A DNA stretch of 31,144 nt, taken from positions 1-31,144 of the forward strand of contig JBDREX010000062.1 in NCBI GenBank assembly GCA_043819345.1, read 5' to 3'. Positions 8,272 through 14,344 of the stretch are shown here, piece after piece; positions within the stretch are counted from its first letter, which is position 1, and each line of letters begins with the position of its first letter. The notes under the pieces are model-generated. The model was not told the origin of the DNA and did no database searches. It saw only the letters and a program-made list of their open reading frames with translations. Source of the stretch: CAYRDK01 sp043819345. Its GTDB lineage: Bacteria; Omnitrophota; Gorgyraeia; Velamenicoccales; Velamenicoccaceae. The position numbers and the translations under genes are program-made.

Positions 8272-8301
8272 TATTATTTCATAATATATAGGGAAATAAT
8301 A
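8272..8301. promoter_or_regulatory. dyad overlapping the promoter, possible operator
   Basis: Perfect 9-bp inverted repeat TATTATTTC (8272-8280) and GAAATAATA (8293-8301) with a 12-base centre. The centre holds the -10 box of the minus-strand promoter. This position fits a repressor site, but no regulator can be named and an AT-rich chance palindrome is possible. Confidence 0.4.
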
Positions 8302-8309
8302 TCCGTCAA
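8281..8309 (-). promoter_or_regulatory. sigma-70 type promoter for the cyclase/ATP synthase unit
   Basis: On the minus strand the -35 box TTGACG (8309-8304) is followed after 17 bases by the -10 box TATTAT (8286-8281). Transcription would start near 8274, leaving a leader of about 138 bases before the cyclase start at 8136. Confidence 0.65.
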
Positions 8310-8378
8310 CAATTTTTGCTGAAAAAAGAAAGTCTCTGGGAAACAGAAGAGATGAAATGCAGAAATCGCAGGATAACC

Positions 8379-8407
8379 AAAAAAATTGGGCCCAAAAATC
8401 GGGCCCA
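8379..8407 (-). terminator. rho-independent terminator of the tRNA-Glu locus
   Basis: Read on the minus strand, TGGGCCC (8407-8401), a 7-base loop and GGGCCCA (8393-8387) form a perfect stem, followed by a T run (8385-8379). It closes the transcript from the tRNA-Glu locus and separates it from the promoter at 8281-8309. Confidence 0.85.
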
Positions 8408-8433
8408 CTGCTTCTTCGTAAAACAAGATTTAA

Positions 8434-8527
8434 CGTCCCCAACCGGATTCGAACCGGTGTCGCAAGCTTGTCCCGCTTTGCGGGATCCCGTCGCTTAATT
8501 TTCTTTTATAGCGACGGGAAAAAGCTC
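8434..8527 (-). pseudogene. broken tRNA-Glu copy: 3' half with two hairpins in the anticodon loop
   Basis: Positions 8470-8434 (minus) are identical to the 3' half of the intact tRNA-Glu, from the CAA of the anticodon loop through the T arm to the discriminator G. Before it, GAGCTTTT (8527-8520) matches the 5' side of the anticodon arm. Between these two parts lie 49 foreign bases folding into two hairpins (8486-8519 and 8471-8485). The D arm and acceptor 5' strand are missing. The intact gene and this copy share the same 3' flank start, GTTAAAT, which argues for tandem duplication. It cannot fold as a tRNA. Confidence 0.85.
8471..8519. repeat. two tandem TCCCG/CGGGA hairpins
   Basis: Hairpin one: TCCCGC, TTT, GCGGGA (8471-8485). 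Hairpin two: TCCCGTCGCT (8486-8495), 14-base loop, AGCGACGGGA (8510-8519), a perfect 10-bp stem. Both start with TCCCG and end with CGGGA, and they abut with no spacer. Together they sit exactly between the TTTT and CAA of a tRNA-Glu anticodon loop. Confidence 0.85.
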
Positions 8528-8547
8528 CACTTGTGCAGCAAATTTAA

Positions 8548-8622
8548 CGTCCCCAACCGGATTCGAACCGGTGTCGCAAGCTTGAAAAGCTCGTGTCCTA
8601 GGCCAGACTAGACGATGGGGAC
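8548..8622 (-). tRNA. tRNA-Glu (anticodon TTC)
   Basis: A complete cloverleaf can be drawn. The acceptor GTCCCCA pairs with TGGGGAC and G73 is the discriminator. The D arm carries GTCT...AGGAC. The anticodon stem CGAGC/GCTTG (one G-T pair) closes the loop TTTTCAA with anticodon TTC. The variable loop is short. The T arm is ACCGG-TTCGAAT-CCGGT. The sequence closely follows bacterial tRNA-Glu. CCA is not encoded. The 5' end overlaps the last 15 bases of the GIY-YIG gene. Broken copies of the same tRNA lie on both sides. Confidence 0.95.
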
Positions 8623-8865
8623 AAAAGTTTTGTGCGATAAAGCTAAAAAATGTTTTAGATTTTTATGGCGCTTAATCTCATGTTCACGCTTACGCGCCTG
8701 TGTTCTATTTTCAACAGTTTCTTGATAGGCAATCTTCCAGGGCCCTTTGTTCTTCGTAAACCGGACGCTATTCTGGTTATGCCTCTTTAACCTTTTCTGT
8801 AAATCTTCACAACTGCCTGAATAATACTGGCCTAAATTGTTTTCCAGAACATACACGTGATACAT
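8608..8865 (-). CDS. small GIY-YIG nuclease-like protein, embedded between tRNA-Glu copies
   Basis: 85 residues, a stand-alone GIY-YIG domain. The first strand reads MYHVYVLENN, followed by LGQYYSGSCEDLQKRLKRHN. These give the YVY...YYSG motif and the Arg after the DL helix seen in the small UPF0213-like branch. ETVENRTQARKREHEIKRHK supplies the helix with the conserved Arg and Glu. The domain cuts DNA in homing endonucleases and repair proteins; the exact role of this short branch is unknown. The last codons and the TAG stop are made of the first 15 bases of the intact tRNA-Glu. The start lies six bases after the remains of another tRNA-Glu copy, whose GGGG may act as ribosome binding site. 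It could be a selfish nuclease linked to tRNA-Glu. Confidence 0.8.
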   Translation of the reverse strand: MYHVYVLENNLGQYYSGSCEDLQKRLKRHNQNSVRFTKNKGPWKIAYQETVENRTQARKREHEIKRHKNLKHFLALSHKTFVPIV

Positions 8866-8870
8866 ATAAA

Positions 8871-8949
8871 CCCCAACCGCAAACTTGTCCCGCTAATCAA
8901 CCGAGGCGGGAAAAAGCTCGTGTCCTAGGCCAGACTAGACGATGGGGAC
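8871..8949 (-). pseudogene. broken tRNA-Glu copy: 5' half with one hairpin in the anticodon loop
   Basis: Positions 8949-8912 (minus) are identical to the first half of the intact tRNA-Glu, through the D arm and anticodon arm to the TTTT of the loop. A 24-base hairpin follows (8911-8888: TCCCGC, 12-base loop, GCGGGA). Then comes a decayed 3' part, CAAGTTTGCGGTTGGGG (8887-8871), which lacks about 16 bases of the T arm. A promoter lies just upstream, so this half is transcribed first. Confidence 0.85.
8888..8911. repeat. TCCCG/CGGGA hairpin
   Basis: TCCCGC (8888-8893), 12-base loop, GCGGGA (8906-8911). Same end sequences and same insertion point in the tRNA-Glu anticodon loop as the pair at 8471-8519, but the loop sequence differs. 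It is therefore not a simple copy of either. Confidence 0.8.
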
Positions 8950-8977
8950 AGGATATGGCATAGCTCTTTAGGGTGAG

Positions 8978-9006
8978 ATTGTACATTTTTAATTGTTTCC
9001 TGTCAA
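8978..9006 (-). promoter_or_regulatory. strong sigma-70 type promoter for the tRNA-Glu/GIY-YIG locus
   Basis: On the minus strand a consensus TTGACA (9006-9001), a 17-base spacer and TACAAT (8983-8978). The start would be near 8971, about 22 bases before the first tRNA-Glu copy. With the terminator at 8379-8407 it defines one transcript of about 590 bases covering both broken copies, the nuclease gene and the intact tRNA. Confidence 0.8.
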
Positions 9007-9039
9007 GATTTTTCTAAAGAAGGAATATGACTTTTTCTG

Positions 9040-9068
9040 TTGACACTGACCCCATTTTAGGTTACTTT
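9040..9068 (+). promoter_or_regulatory. sigma-70 type promoter for the FIST operon
   Basis: TTGACA (9040-9045), 17-base spacer, TACTTT (9063-9068). The expected start falls at about 9075, at or just before the ATG at 9077, so the message may be leaderless. No ribosome binding site is seen. It diverges from the tRNA-Glu promoter. Confidence 0.55.
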
Positions 9069-9076
9069 TAAAACTA

Positions 9077-10276
9077 ATGAGCACGTTCATCGGTTTAGGC
9101 GTAAGCGAAAAAAATGACCCTTTCCAGGCTGGTTGTGAAGCAGCCAAAATGGCCGCCTATCAATTGCATCACAAAGAAGTCACTTTCGGGATCCTTTTCT
9201 CCTCCATCCATTTGGCAGATAAAAAACTCTTAGAGGGAGTCCAGTACACCATTGGAAATATTAAGTTGATCGGTTGTACAGGTGCTGCCGTTATTCATGC
9301 GAATAAAATTTCCAAATACGGCGTTTGCCTCATGCTCGTCAGTTCTGCCAAGATTAAATGTGGGTGCGCCGCTTCAAGCAGCATTCAGTCCAGAAGTGCG
9401 CGCCTTGCTGCGGAAGAATTTGCTCACAAAGCCTTAAAAGATCTGGGAACATCTCATCGGGACCTGGCCCTTATCTTTTCAGATGGGCTTGTCGAGCATG
9501 GCTCTGACCTTCTTCATGGAATCAAAGACGTCTTAGGGTTAAGCTTTCCTGTTTTTGGCGGATCCAGTGCAGACAATTTAAGATTTTATAAAACCTTCCA
9601 ATACTATAACAACGAATTATTTTCCAACAACGTTGTTGGTGCAATTTTTGCCGGACAAAATTCATTCGGCATTGGCGTACGACATGGCTGGAAACCGCTT
9701 GGTAAGCCTCACCTCATCACAGAGGTAAAAGGAAATGTCATCAAAAAAATTGGGAACAAGCCCGCAGTCTGCATCTATGAAGATTACTTCGGCAAAACTC
9801 GTGCGGACATCGAGAAAAATCTTATTCGCATGAGCATCTATTATCCCCTCGGACTTTATGTCCCAGGGGAAACAGAATATCTGCTAAGAAATGCTTTGCG
9901 TATCGATGCAGAGGGCGGACTCATCTGCCAGGGCGATGCCAGCGAAGGCAATGAAGTACGGTTAATGATGGGAACCAAAGAATGGGCGATTGAAGCCGCC
10001 ATACAAGCCGCTCAGGAAGCCAAAAGCAGCCTGACCGGAAAAACAATCAAAGGGGCTATCATTTTTGAATCCATTTCAAGAAATAAGCTTCTTGGAAGAT
10101 TGACAGAACGAGAGTTATGCCGTATAAAAGAAATATTAGGAGAGGTGCCAATTATAGGCATCTGCACCTATGGAGAACAAGCTCCCTTGAAATCATTAAC
10201 ACATTATGGTGAAACATATTTTCATAATGAAACAGTTGCCATCTTGGCCATAGGCGAAAGCGATGCCCAGCACTAG
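9077..10276 (+). CDS. FIST-domain sensory protein
   Basis: 399 residues with FIST N domain (about 25-215) and FIST C domain (about 220-375). Family hallmarks include LIGCTGAAVI early, FPVFGGSSADNLRF at the N-domain end, GVRHGWKPLGKPHLIT, and IIGICTYGEQAPL with HNETVAILAIG at the C-terminus. FIST domains are thought to bind small ligands such as amino acids and are found with kinases and cyclases. There is no signal peptide or membrane helix, so it is cytoplasmic. The stop overlaps the start of the histidine kinase gene by 14 bases. The layout suggests that it feeds a signal to that kinase; this is inference from context. Confidence 0.9.
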   Translation: MSTFIGLGVSEKNDPFQAGCEAAKMAAYQLHHKEVTFGILFSSIHLADKKLLEGVQYTIGNIKLIGCTGAAVIHANKISKYGVCLMLVSSAKIKCGCAASSSIQSRSARLAAEEFAHKALKDLGTSHRDLALIFSDGLVEHGSDLLHGIKDVLGLSFPVFGGSSADNLRFYKTFQYYNNELFSNNVVGAIFAGQNSFGIGVRHGWKPLGKPHLITEVKGNVIKKIGNKPAVCIYEDYFGKTRADIEKNLIRMSIYYPLGLYVPGETEYLLRNALRIDAEGGLICQGDASEGNEVRLMMGTKEWAIEAAIQAAQEAKSSLTGKTIKGAIIFESISRNKLLGRLTERELCRIKEILGEVPIIGICTYGEQAPLKSLTHYGETYFHNETVAILAIGESDAQH

Positions 10277-11783
10277 CGCTCTTCAAGAACCCACATTGTT
10301 AGAAACAGCCATCAGCTTTGCAGGCATGATTGGGCTCATTGCCGTTATTATCCTTGTCATTATCCTTGTTTTTAAAATAGAGCGCATCAAAGGCCTCCAG
10401 ACAGAGCTGGAAAAACTCCAAAGGGCATTCAACGAACTGGACGGACAAGCTAAATTAATTGTCCAAACAGATTTGGAATTACACCGCGCACAGGAAGAGC
10501 TGGACAAAAAAATTGCCGGGCTTGTCACACTACAAAAACTCATCCGCCTGATATCCAGCACCCTTGACGAAGCGGAGATCTTCAACAAGATAGAAGAAAA
10601 GCACATCACAGAACTCGGTTTTGACAGAGCAGCCGCGTTTCTCATTACCCCTGAAAAATCGTTGCGCACAACACTCGCTATCGGCTACTCGATAGAAGAT
10701 GTCAACAAAATTGCTCAAGAATTTGCTCATCAACCCTTGCTAATCGATAAAATTCTGAACAAAAACAATATCTTCTCCTCCTTAGATCAGGACAAAACAG
10801 CCAAAGAAATTCCGCGTTTTCTAAAGCTTTTAGGGCTGTCTAGCTTTATCTGTGCGCCTATCATGCAAAAAAATGGTGCTATCGGAGCACTCATCTTGGG
10901 CAGTGAATCAACATACACCCAACTGACAGAAGGAGATAAAGACCTTGTTTACATCCTCGCCACTCAAATCGGCCAGGTCATGGAAAACGCGAAACTCTTT
11001 GAAGAAACATGGCGCTCTCACCAGGAGCTGGAACAAAAAATCAAGCAAAGGACAAAAGAATTATCCGAGGCCCTGGAAGCAATTAAAACAATCAGCAAAA
11101 GAAAATCAGACTTTATTTCTGCCGTATCTCATGAATTGCGTACTCCCTTAACATCTATTAAGGGTTATGCTTCTATTCTAGCGATGGGCAAACTCGGAGA
11201 ACTACCACCAAACGCAAAGCAGAGAGTTGAAAAAATCAACAAACACAGCGACAATCTTTCACAGCTTATTAACAACCTCCTGGATATCTCCCGCATAGAA
11301 TCCGGACGGCAAGAATTAAAACTGGAGCCCGTTGATCTAAAAAATATGGCCGAAAGCCTGGGGGATATGCTTGGTTCATTGTTTAAAGAAAAAGGGTTGG
11401 GGTTTATCACGGATATCTCGCCTGAGGTCCCGAGTGCCTTAGCGGACAAAGGACAACTTGAACGCGTATTTATTAACTTAGTCGGCAATGCCCTTAAATT
11501 TACGCCCCAGGGGGGAAAAATAACCATAAAAGCCAAACTTCTTGACGCCAACACAATTCAAGTTTCCGTTTCCGATACAGGCCTTGGCATAGCCGAAAAA
11601 GACCTGACAAAAATCTTTGATGAATTTTATAGAGTAGACAACGATGAAAACCAGAAACTTAAAGGTACTGGCCTTGGGCTTTCACTAGTTAAATACATTG
11701 TTGAAGCGCACAAAGGAAAGCTCTCCGTATCAAGCCAGCTCAACTATGGCTCTACGTTTACCTTTACAATCCCAAAAGCATAG
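10263..11783 (+). CDS. Membrane-anchored GAF histidine kinase
   Basis: 506 residues. One membrane helix (about 14-38) is followed by a coiled coil (40-90), a GAF domain (about 90-245), a second coiled coil, HisKA and HATPase. The phospho-acceptor is His290 in VSHELRTPLTS. The ATP site shows the N box (INLVGNALKF, about 404-413), G1 DTGLGI (448-453), an F box with IFDEFYRV and G2 GTGLGLSLV. All key residues are present, so an active kinase is expected. There is almost no periplasmic part, so sensing is probably through the GAF domain or the FIST partner. The start overlaps the FIST gene by 14 bases, which suggests translational coupling. Confidence 0.93.
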   Translation: MPSTSALQEPTLLETAISFAGMIGLIAVIILVIILVFKIERIKGLQTELEKLQRAFNELDGQAKLIVQTDLELHRAQEELDKKIAGLVTLQKLIRLISSTLDEAEIFNKIEEKHITELGFDRAAAFLITPEKSLRTTLAIGYSIEDVNKIAQEFAHQPLLIDKILNKNNIFSSLDQDKTAKEIPRFLKLLGLSSFICAPIMQKNGAIGALILGSESTYTQLTEGDKDLVYILATQIGQVMENAKLFEETWRSHQELEQKIKQRTKELSEALEAIKTISKRKSDFISAVSHELRTPLTSIKGYASILAMGKLGELPPNAKQRVEKINKHSDNLSQLINNLLDISRIESGRQELKLEPVDLKNMAESLGDMLGSLFKEKGLGFITDISPEVPSALADKGQLERVFINLVGNALKFTPQGGKITIKAKLLDANTIQVSVSDTGLGIAEKDLTKIFDEFYRVDNDENQKLKGTGLGLSLVKYIVEAHKGKLSVSSQLNYGSTFTFTIPKA

Positions 11784-11920
11784 GATAAAAGCCCGGGCGC
11801 AGACAAACGATAATTGCCATAATTAAAGCCTTGAGACCTTTTTTTTCCAGAAAAAATGTGTTAAACTATTAGCGTTAAACATGTTATCTGATAAAATCAT
11901 CGCAAACCTATAAAAACACC

Positions 11921-12676
11921 ATGATTCAAATGCAAAAAAGGATTCTCATTATTGATGATGAAGCAGACATAAGAGATATTGTCCGCTTCTACCTTGTAGA
12001 GGAAGGCTTTAGCGTCCTCGAAGCATCCAATGGCCACGAAGGCATCATCAAAGCGCAGCACGAAAAACCAGATGCCATTATTTTAGACATCATGATGCCG
12101 GGCCTCAACGGCTTTGAAGTTGCAAAACACCTCAAGGATGACCCCAACACAAAAGACATCCCCATTATTATTCTTTCTGTTTTAGCGCAAGACGCTCAAT
12201 TTAGACAAGGCATCCTTGATTATATCTCCAAACCTTTTCGCCAGGAGGATCTCGTGAATGTCATTAAAAAAGTTTTTGAAAAAATCGACGGGAAAACAAC
12301 TAAAAGAAATGTCCTGGTTGTAGATGACGACCCAGACATTGTTGATGTTATTACGCTTTGTTTAAAAGATAACAATATCGTCGCCGATAAAGCATACAAC
12401 GGGAAAGAAGCTATAGAGAAAGTGTTAGCAAAAAATTTTGACTTAATCTTGCTGGATTTAAACATGCCTGGCATGAATGGATTTGAGGTCATAAAAACTC
12501 TAAAAACAAATGAAAAAACCTGCGACATCCCCATTGTTGTCTTAACAGGAACTTTTATCTCTGACACAGACAAAGAAAATGGCCTAACCTTAGGCGTATC
12601 AAAGTATCTCACCAAACCTTTTTCAGCTAATGACCTAGTCAAAGAGATTAAAGAGGTTTTCCATGCCGAAACTTAA
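11921..12676 (+). CDS. Double-receiver response regulator
   Basis: 251 residues made of two receiver domains with no output domain. Receiver 1 (about 6-122) has acidic DDE near 12-14, phospho-Asp56 (AIILDIMMP) and Lys in SKPF. Its alpha4-beta5 region is shortened (QGILDYISKPF). Receiver 2 (about 129-248) has VDDDPD, phospho-Asp179 (LILLDLNMP), a Thr in VVLTG and Lys in TKPF. The first Asp pair and acceptors are kept in both. Such proteins act as phosphate relays or sinks. It follows the kinase after a 137-base gap and overlaps the next gene by 14 bases. No clear ribosome binding site precedes the ATG. Confidence 0.92.
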   Translation: MIQMQKRILIIDDEADIRDIVRFYLVEEGFSVLEASNGHEGIIKAQHEKPDAIILDIMMPGLNGFEVAKHLKDDPNTKDIPIIILSVLAQDAQFRQGILDYISKPFRQEDLVNVIKKVFEKIDGKTTKRNVLVVDDDPDIVDVITLCLKDNNIVADKAYNGKEAIEKVLAKNFDLILLDLNMPGMNGFEVIKTLKTNEKTCDIPIVVLTGTFISDTDKENGLTLGVSKYLTKPFSANDLVKEIKEVFHAET

Positions 12677-13637
12677 AATCATTATCATAGATGACGACCC
12701 TGATATCCGGGACGTTTTAAATCTGACGTTAACAGAAGAAGGCTACGAGGTCTTTGAGGCAGAAAACGGAGAAGAAGGGTTTACTCTTATCAAAGAAAAG
12801 GCTCCAAATCTAATTATCGTGGATTACAAAATGCCAAAAATGGACGGCCCTACTTTATGCTCTATCGTCAAAAAAGACATTCTTTTGAGCCATTTACCCA
12901 TTATCATGCTTACCGGTAAAGGCGATGTTAGTGATAAAGTTTCTGGGATCAACGCCGGTGCTGATGATTACATGGTTAAGCCTTTTGAACCCCAGGAACT
13001 TCTGGTTAGAATTAAGATGATCCTGCGCCGCTCAGAACGCGATCTAGATGCTAACCCTCTATCAAAGCTGCCAGGCAATGTTTCCATTCTTAACGAACTC
13101 CAGGGCCGTATTGATAAAAAAATACCCTTGGCTGTCAACTATGTTGACCTTGATAAATTTAAAGTATACAACGACAAGTACGGATTCCGGCACGGTGATG
13201 AAATTATCCGTGAAACGGCAAGAATTCTCATCCGTGCCACACAAGAACTCGGCAACCCCGATGATTTCATAGGCCACATAGGCGGCGACGATTTTGTTGT
13301 TGTCACAACGCCCGAGAAAGCAGAACTTATCAGCCAAAAAATTATCGATGATTTTGACAAGATCTCCCCTTCCTTCTACACCGAAGAAGACCGGACAGCC
13401 GGCTTTATCGTAGGAAAAGACCGCAAGGGTGTTGAACAAAGATTCGGCCTATTATCCATTTCTATCGGTATCGTTTCAAACGAAAAGAAAGAATTGTCCC
13501 ATGTCGCCCAAATCGGTGAAATCGGCGCCGAACTCAAAGAGGCAGCCAAGCACCGCGAACACTCCTGTTACATCAAAGACAAAAGAGCAGACAACAGAAC
13601 AGACATTAGTCAGGCACCTCCCGTAGAAAACCAATAA
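12663..13637 (+). CDS. Response regulator with altered GGDEF domain (GGDDF)
   Basis: 324 residues. The receiver (1-120) has acidic DDD at 10-12, phospho-Asp54 (IIVDYKMP) and Lys in VKPF. The GGDEF-type domain (about 140-295) has VDLDKFKVYNDKYG and the active-site loop GGDDF (207-211). Asp replaces the catalytic third-acidic Glu. The I-site position reads NPDD, so its Arg is gone. There is also an insertion around FYTEEDRTAGFIVGKDRKG. Activity is uncertain: it may be a slow cyclase, may use another nucleotide, or may only bind nucleotide. GAGG six bases before the ATG lies inside the upstream gene. It ends the four-gene signalling operon. Confidence 0.88.
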   Translation: MPKLKIIIIDDDPDIRDVLNLTLTEEGYEVFEAENGEEGFTLIKEKAPNLIIVDYKMPKMDGPTLCSIVKKDILLSHLPIIMLTGKGDVSDKVSGINAGADDYMVKPFEPQELLVRIKMILRRSERDLDANPLSKLPGNVSILNELQGRIDKKIPLAVNYVDLDKFKVYNDKYGFRHGDEIIRETARILIRATQELGNPDDFIGHIGGDDFVVVTTPEKAELISQKIIDDFDKISPSFYTEEDRTAGFIVGKDRKGVEQRFGLLSISIGIVSNEKKELSHVAQIGEIGAELKEAAKHREHSCYIKDKRADNRTDISQAPPVENQ

Positions 13638-13774
13638 ACCATAGCCTGAAAACAGCTGTCAATAACCAGAGGACGAAAAAAACCAAAAAAATAGAAGCTG
13701 GTTAGCATTCCCTTCTGTCTCCTATCTTCTTAACTCCCTTATTCTCCACACCCCATGAACATTCAATAACTCCT

Positions 13775-13811
13775 ATAAAAAACGGCTCATCGCTATTACA
13801 CAATGAGCCGT
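13775..13811 (-). terminator. duplicate copy of the tRNA-Leu terminator
   Basis: Same hairpin as at 13992-14028: ACGGCTCAT and ATGAGCCGT arms with a T run on the minus strand. It follows the broken tRNA-Leu 3' end. Confidence 0.75.
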
Positions 13812-13820
13812 CAACATAAA

Positions 13821-13845
13821 TGGTGCCGGGAGAGGGACATGAACC
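13821..13845 (-). pseudogene. tRNA-Leu 3' fragment
   Basis: CCA end, acceptor 3' strand and T-arm 3' side of tRNA-Leu, with GGTTCATGTCCC where the intact gene has GGTTCAAGTCCC. The rest of the tRNA is absent; hairpin-rich sequence takes its place. Confidence 0.8.
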
Positions 13846-13866
13846 GTCGTCCTCCGTCCTCCTCAT

Positions 13867-13987
13867 AGGGGCTCTGCCCCTCTGACGCCATGAACCGAAC
13901 TTCGTTCTGGTTCCTGGCTGTCACCCCGTCCGCCTTCGGCGGAAAAGCGCGGGGAAAATCTTTCCCCGCACCCCTTGAGGGTTCAAG
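13867..13987. repeat. string of short hairpins between the tRNA-Leu repeats
   Basis: Consecutive palindromes: AGGGGC-TCT-GCCCCT (13867-13881); GAACC...GGTTC with a nested GAAC/GTTC stem (13892-13913); TCCGCC-TTC-GGCGGA (13929-13943); GCGGGGAAA-ATC-TTTCCCCGC (13949-13969); CTTGA...TCAAG (13974-13987). The last contains GAGGGTTCAA on the plus strand, an inverted copy of part of the tRNA-Leu T arm. A 69-residue ORF on the minus strand runs through the block but is mostly translated hairpins. Confidence 0.75.
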
Positions 13988-13989
13988 AG

Positions 13990-14062
13990 CTATAAAAAAC
14001 GGCTCATCGCTATTACACAATGAGCCGTCAACATAAATGGTGCCGGGAGAGGGACTTGAACC
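13990..14062. repeat. direct repeat copy 2, at the intact tRNA-Leu 3' end
   Basis: Partner of 13773-13845. It covers the terminator, CCA end and T arm of the intact tRNA-Leu. This is the usual place where integrating elements recombine, so the pair could be attachment-site remnants. No integrase lies between or nearby. Confidence 0.85.
13992..14028 (-). terminator. rho-independent terminator of tRNA-Leu
   Basis: On the minus strand ACGGCTCAT (14028-14020), a 12-base loop and ATGAGCCGT (14007-13999) form a 9-bp stem, followed by a T run. It begins ten bases after the CCA end. Confidence 0.85.
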
Positions 14063-14122
14063 CTCGCGCCTTACGGCATACGCCCCTCAAACGTATGTGT
14101 CTGCCAATTCCACCATCCCGGC
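14038..14122 (-). tRNA. tRNA-Leu (anticodon GAG)
   Basis: Complete class II tRNA. The acceptor GCCGGGA pairs with TCCCGGC, the discriminator is A and CCA is encoded. The D arm reads TGGTGGAATTGGCAGACA as in other tRNA-Leu. The anticodon stem TACGT/GCGTA (one T-G pair) closes the loop TTGAGGG with anticodon GAG. The long variable arm GCC-GTAA-GGC and T arm GAGGG-TTCAAGT-CCCTC confirm leucine identity. A TATAAT box sits six bases upstream (14133-14128) without a clear -35 box. Confidence 0.95.
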
Positions 14123-14344
14123 AAAATATTATAGCTATCAAATCCTTAGCCATCTCAGCTATTCAAAAACCAGAGAAATACCCATTCCCTGCTAAATACA
14201 TGCACTGAATCTTACCAGCATTACCTGAAAAATTCAATAATTTTCTCGCGTCTTCTTTTCCTGATAGGCAAACACAAGCAATGGTGCTAAAATGCCTTAT
14301 TGCTTTTTAGCCTAGCCAAAAACACCTAATAACATGGAGGGATT

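Larger units (their letters stand above)
13773..13845. repeat. direct repeat copy 1: tRNA-Leu 3' end plus terminator
   Basis: 73 bases identical to 13990-14062 except for one change (A at 13839, T at 14056). The repeat holds a terminator hairpin, the CCA end, the acceptor 3' strand and most of the T arm of tRNA-Leu. The copies are 217 bases apart. Identity ends abruptly inside the T arm. Confidence 0.9.

Noticed and set aside
8316..8611. Two plus-strand ORFs of 60 and 84 residues with PNRIRTG and TGFEPV segments
   Set aside because: They are translations of tRNA-Glu T-arm copies read on the opposite strand, a well-known artefact.
8471..8911. Group I intron in tRNA-Glu
   Set aside because: The anticodon-loop position fits such introns, but no conserved intron core is visible, and the block contains another complete tRNA and hairpins instead.
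9040..9062. TTGACACTGACCCC as an insertion-sequence end
   Set aside because: It resembles ends of some transposons, but no partner end or transposase is near; it is better explained as a promoter.
13811..14020. 69-residue minus-strand ORF across the tRNA-Leu repeats
   Set aside because: It reads through a terminator, a string of palindromes and a tRNA fragment; no ribosome binding site or domain pattern. It stays open, so coding palindromes cannot be fully excluded.
14020..14208. 62-residue plus-strand ORF with a CRERDLNPRAL segment
   Set aside because: Antisense translation of tRNA-Leu.
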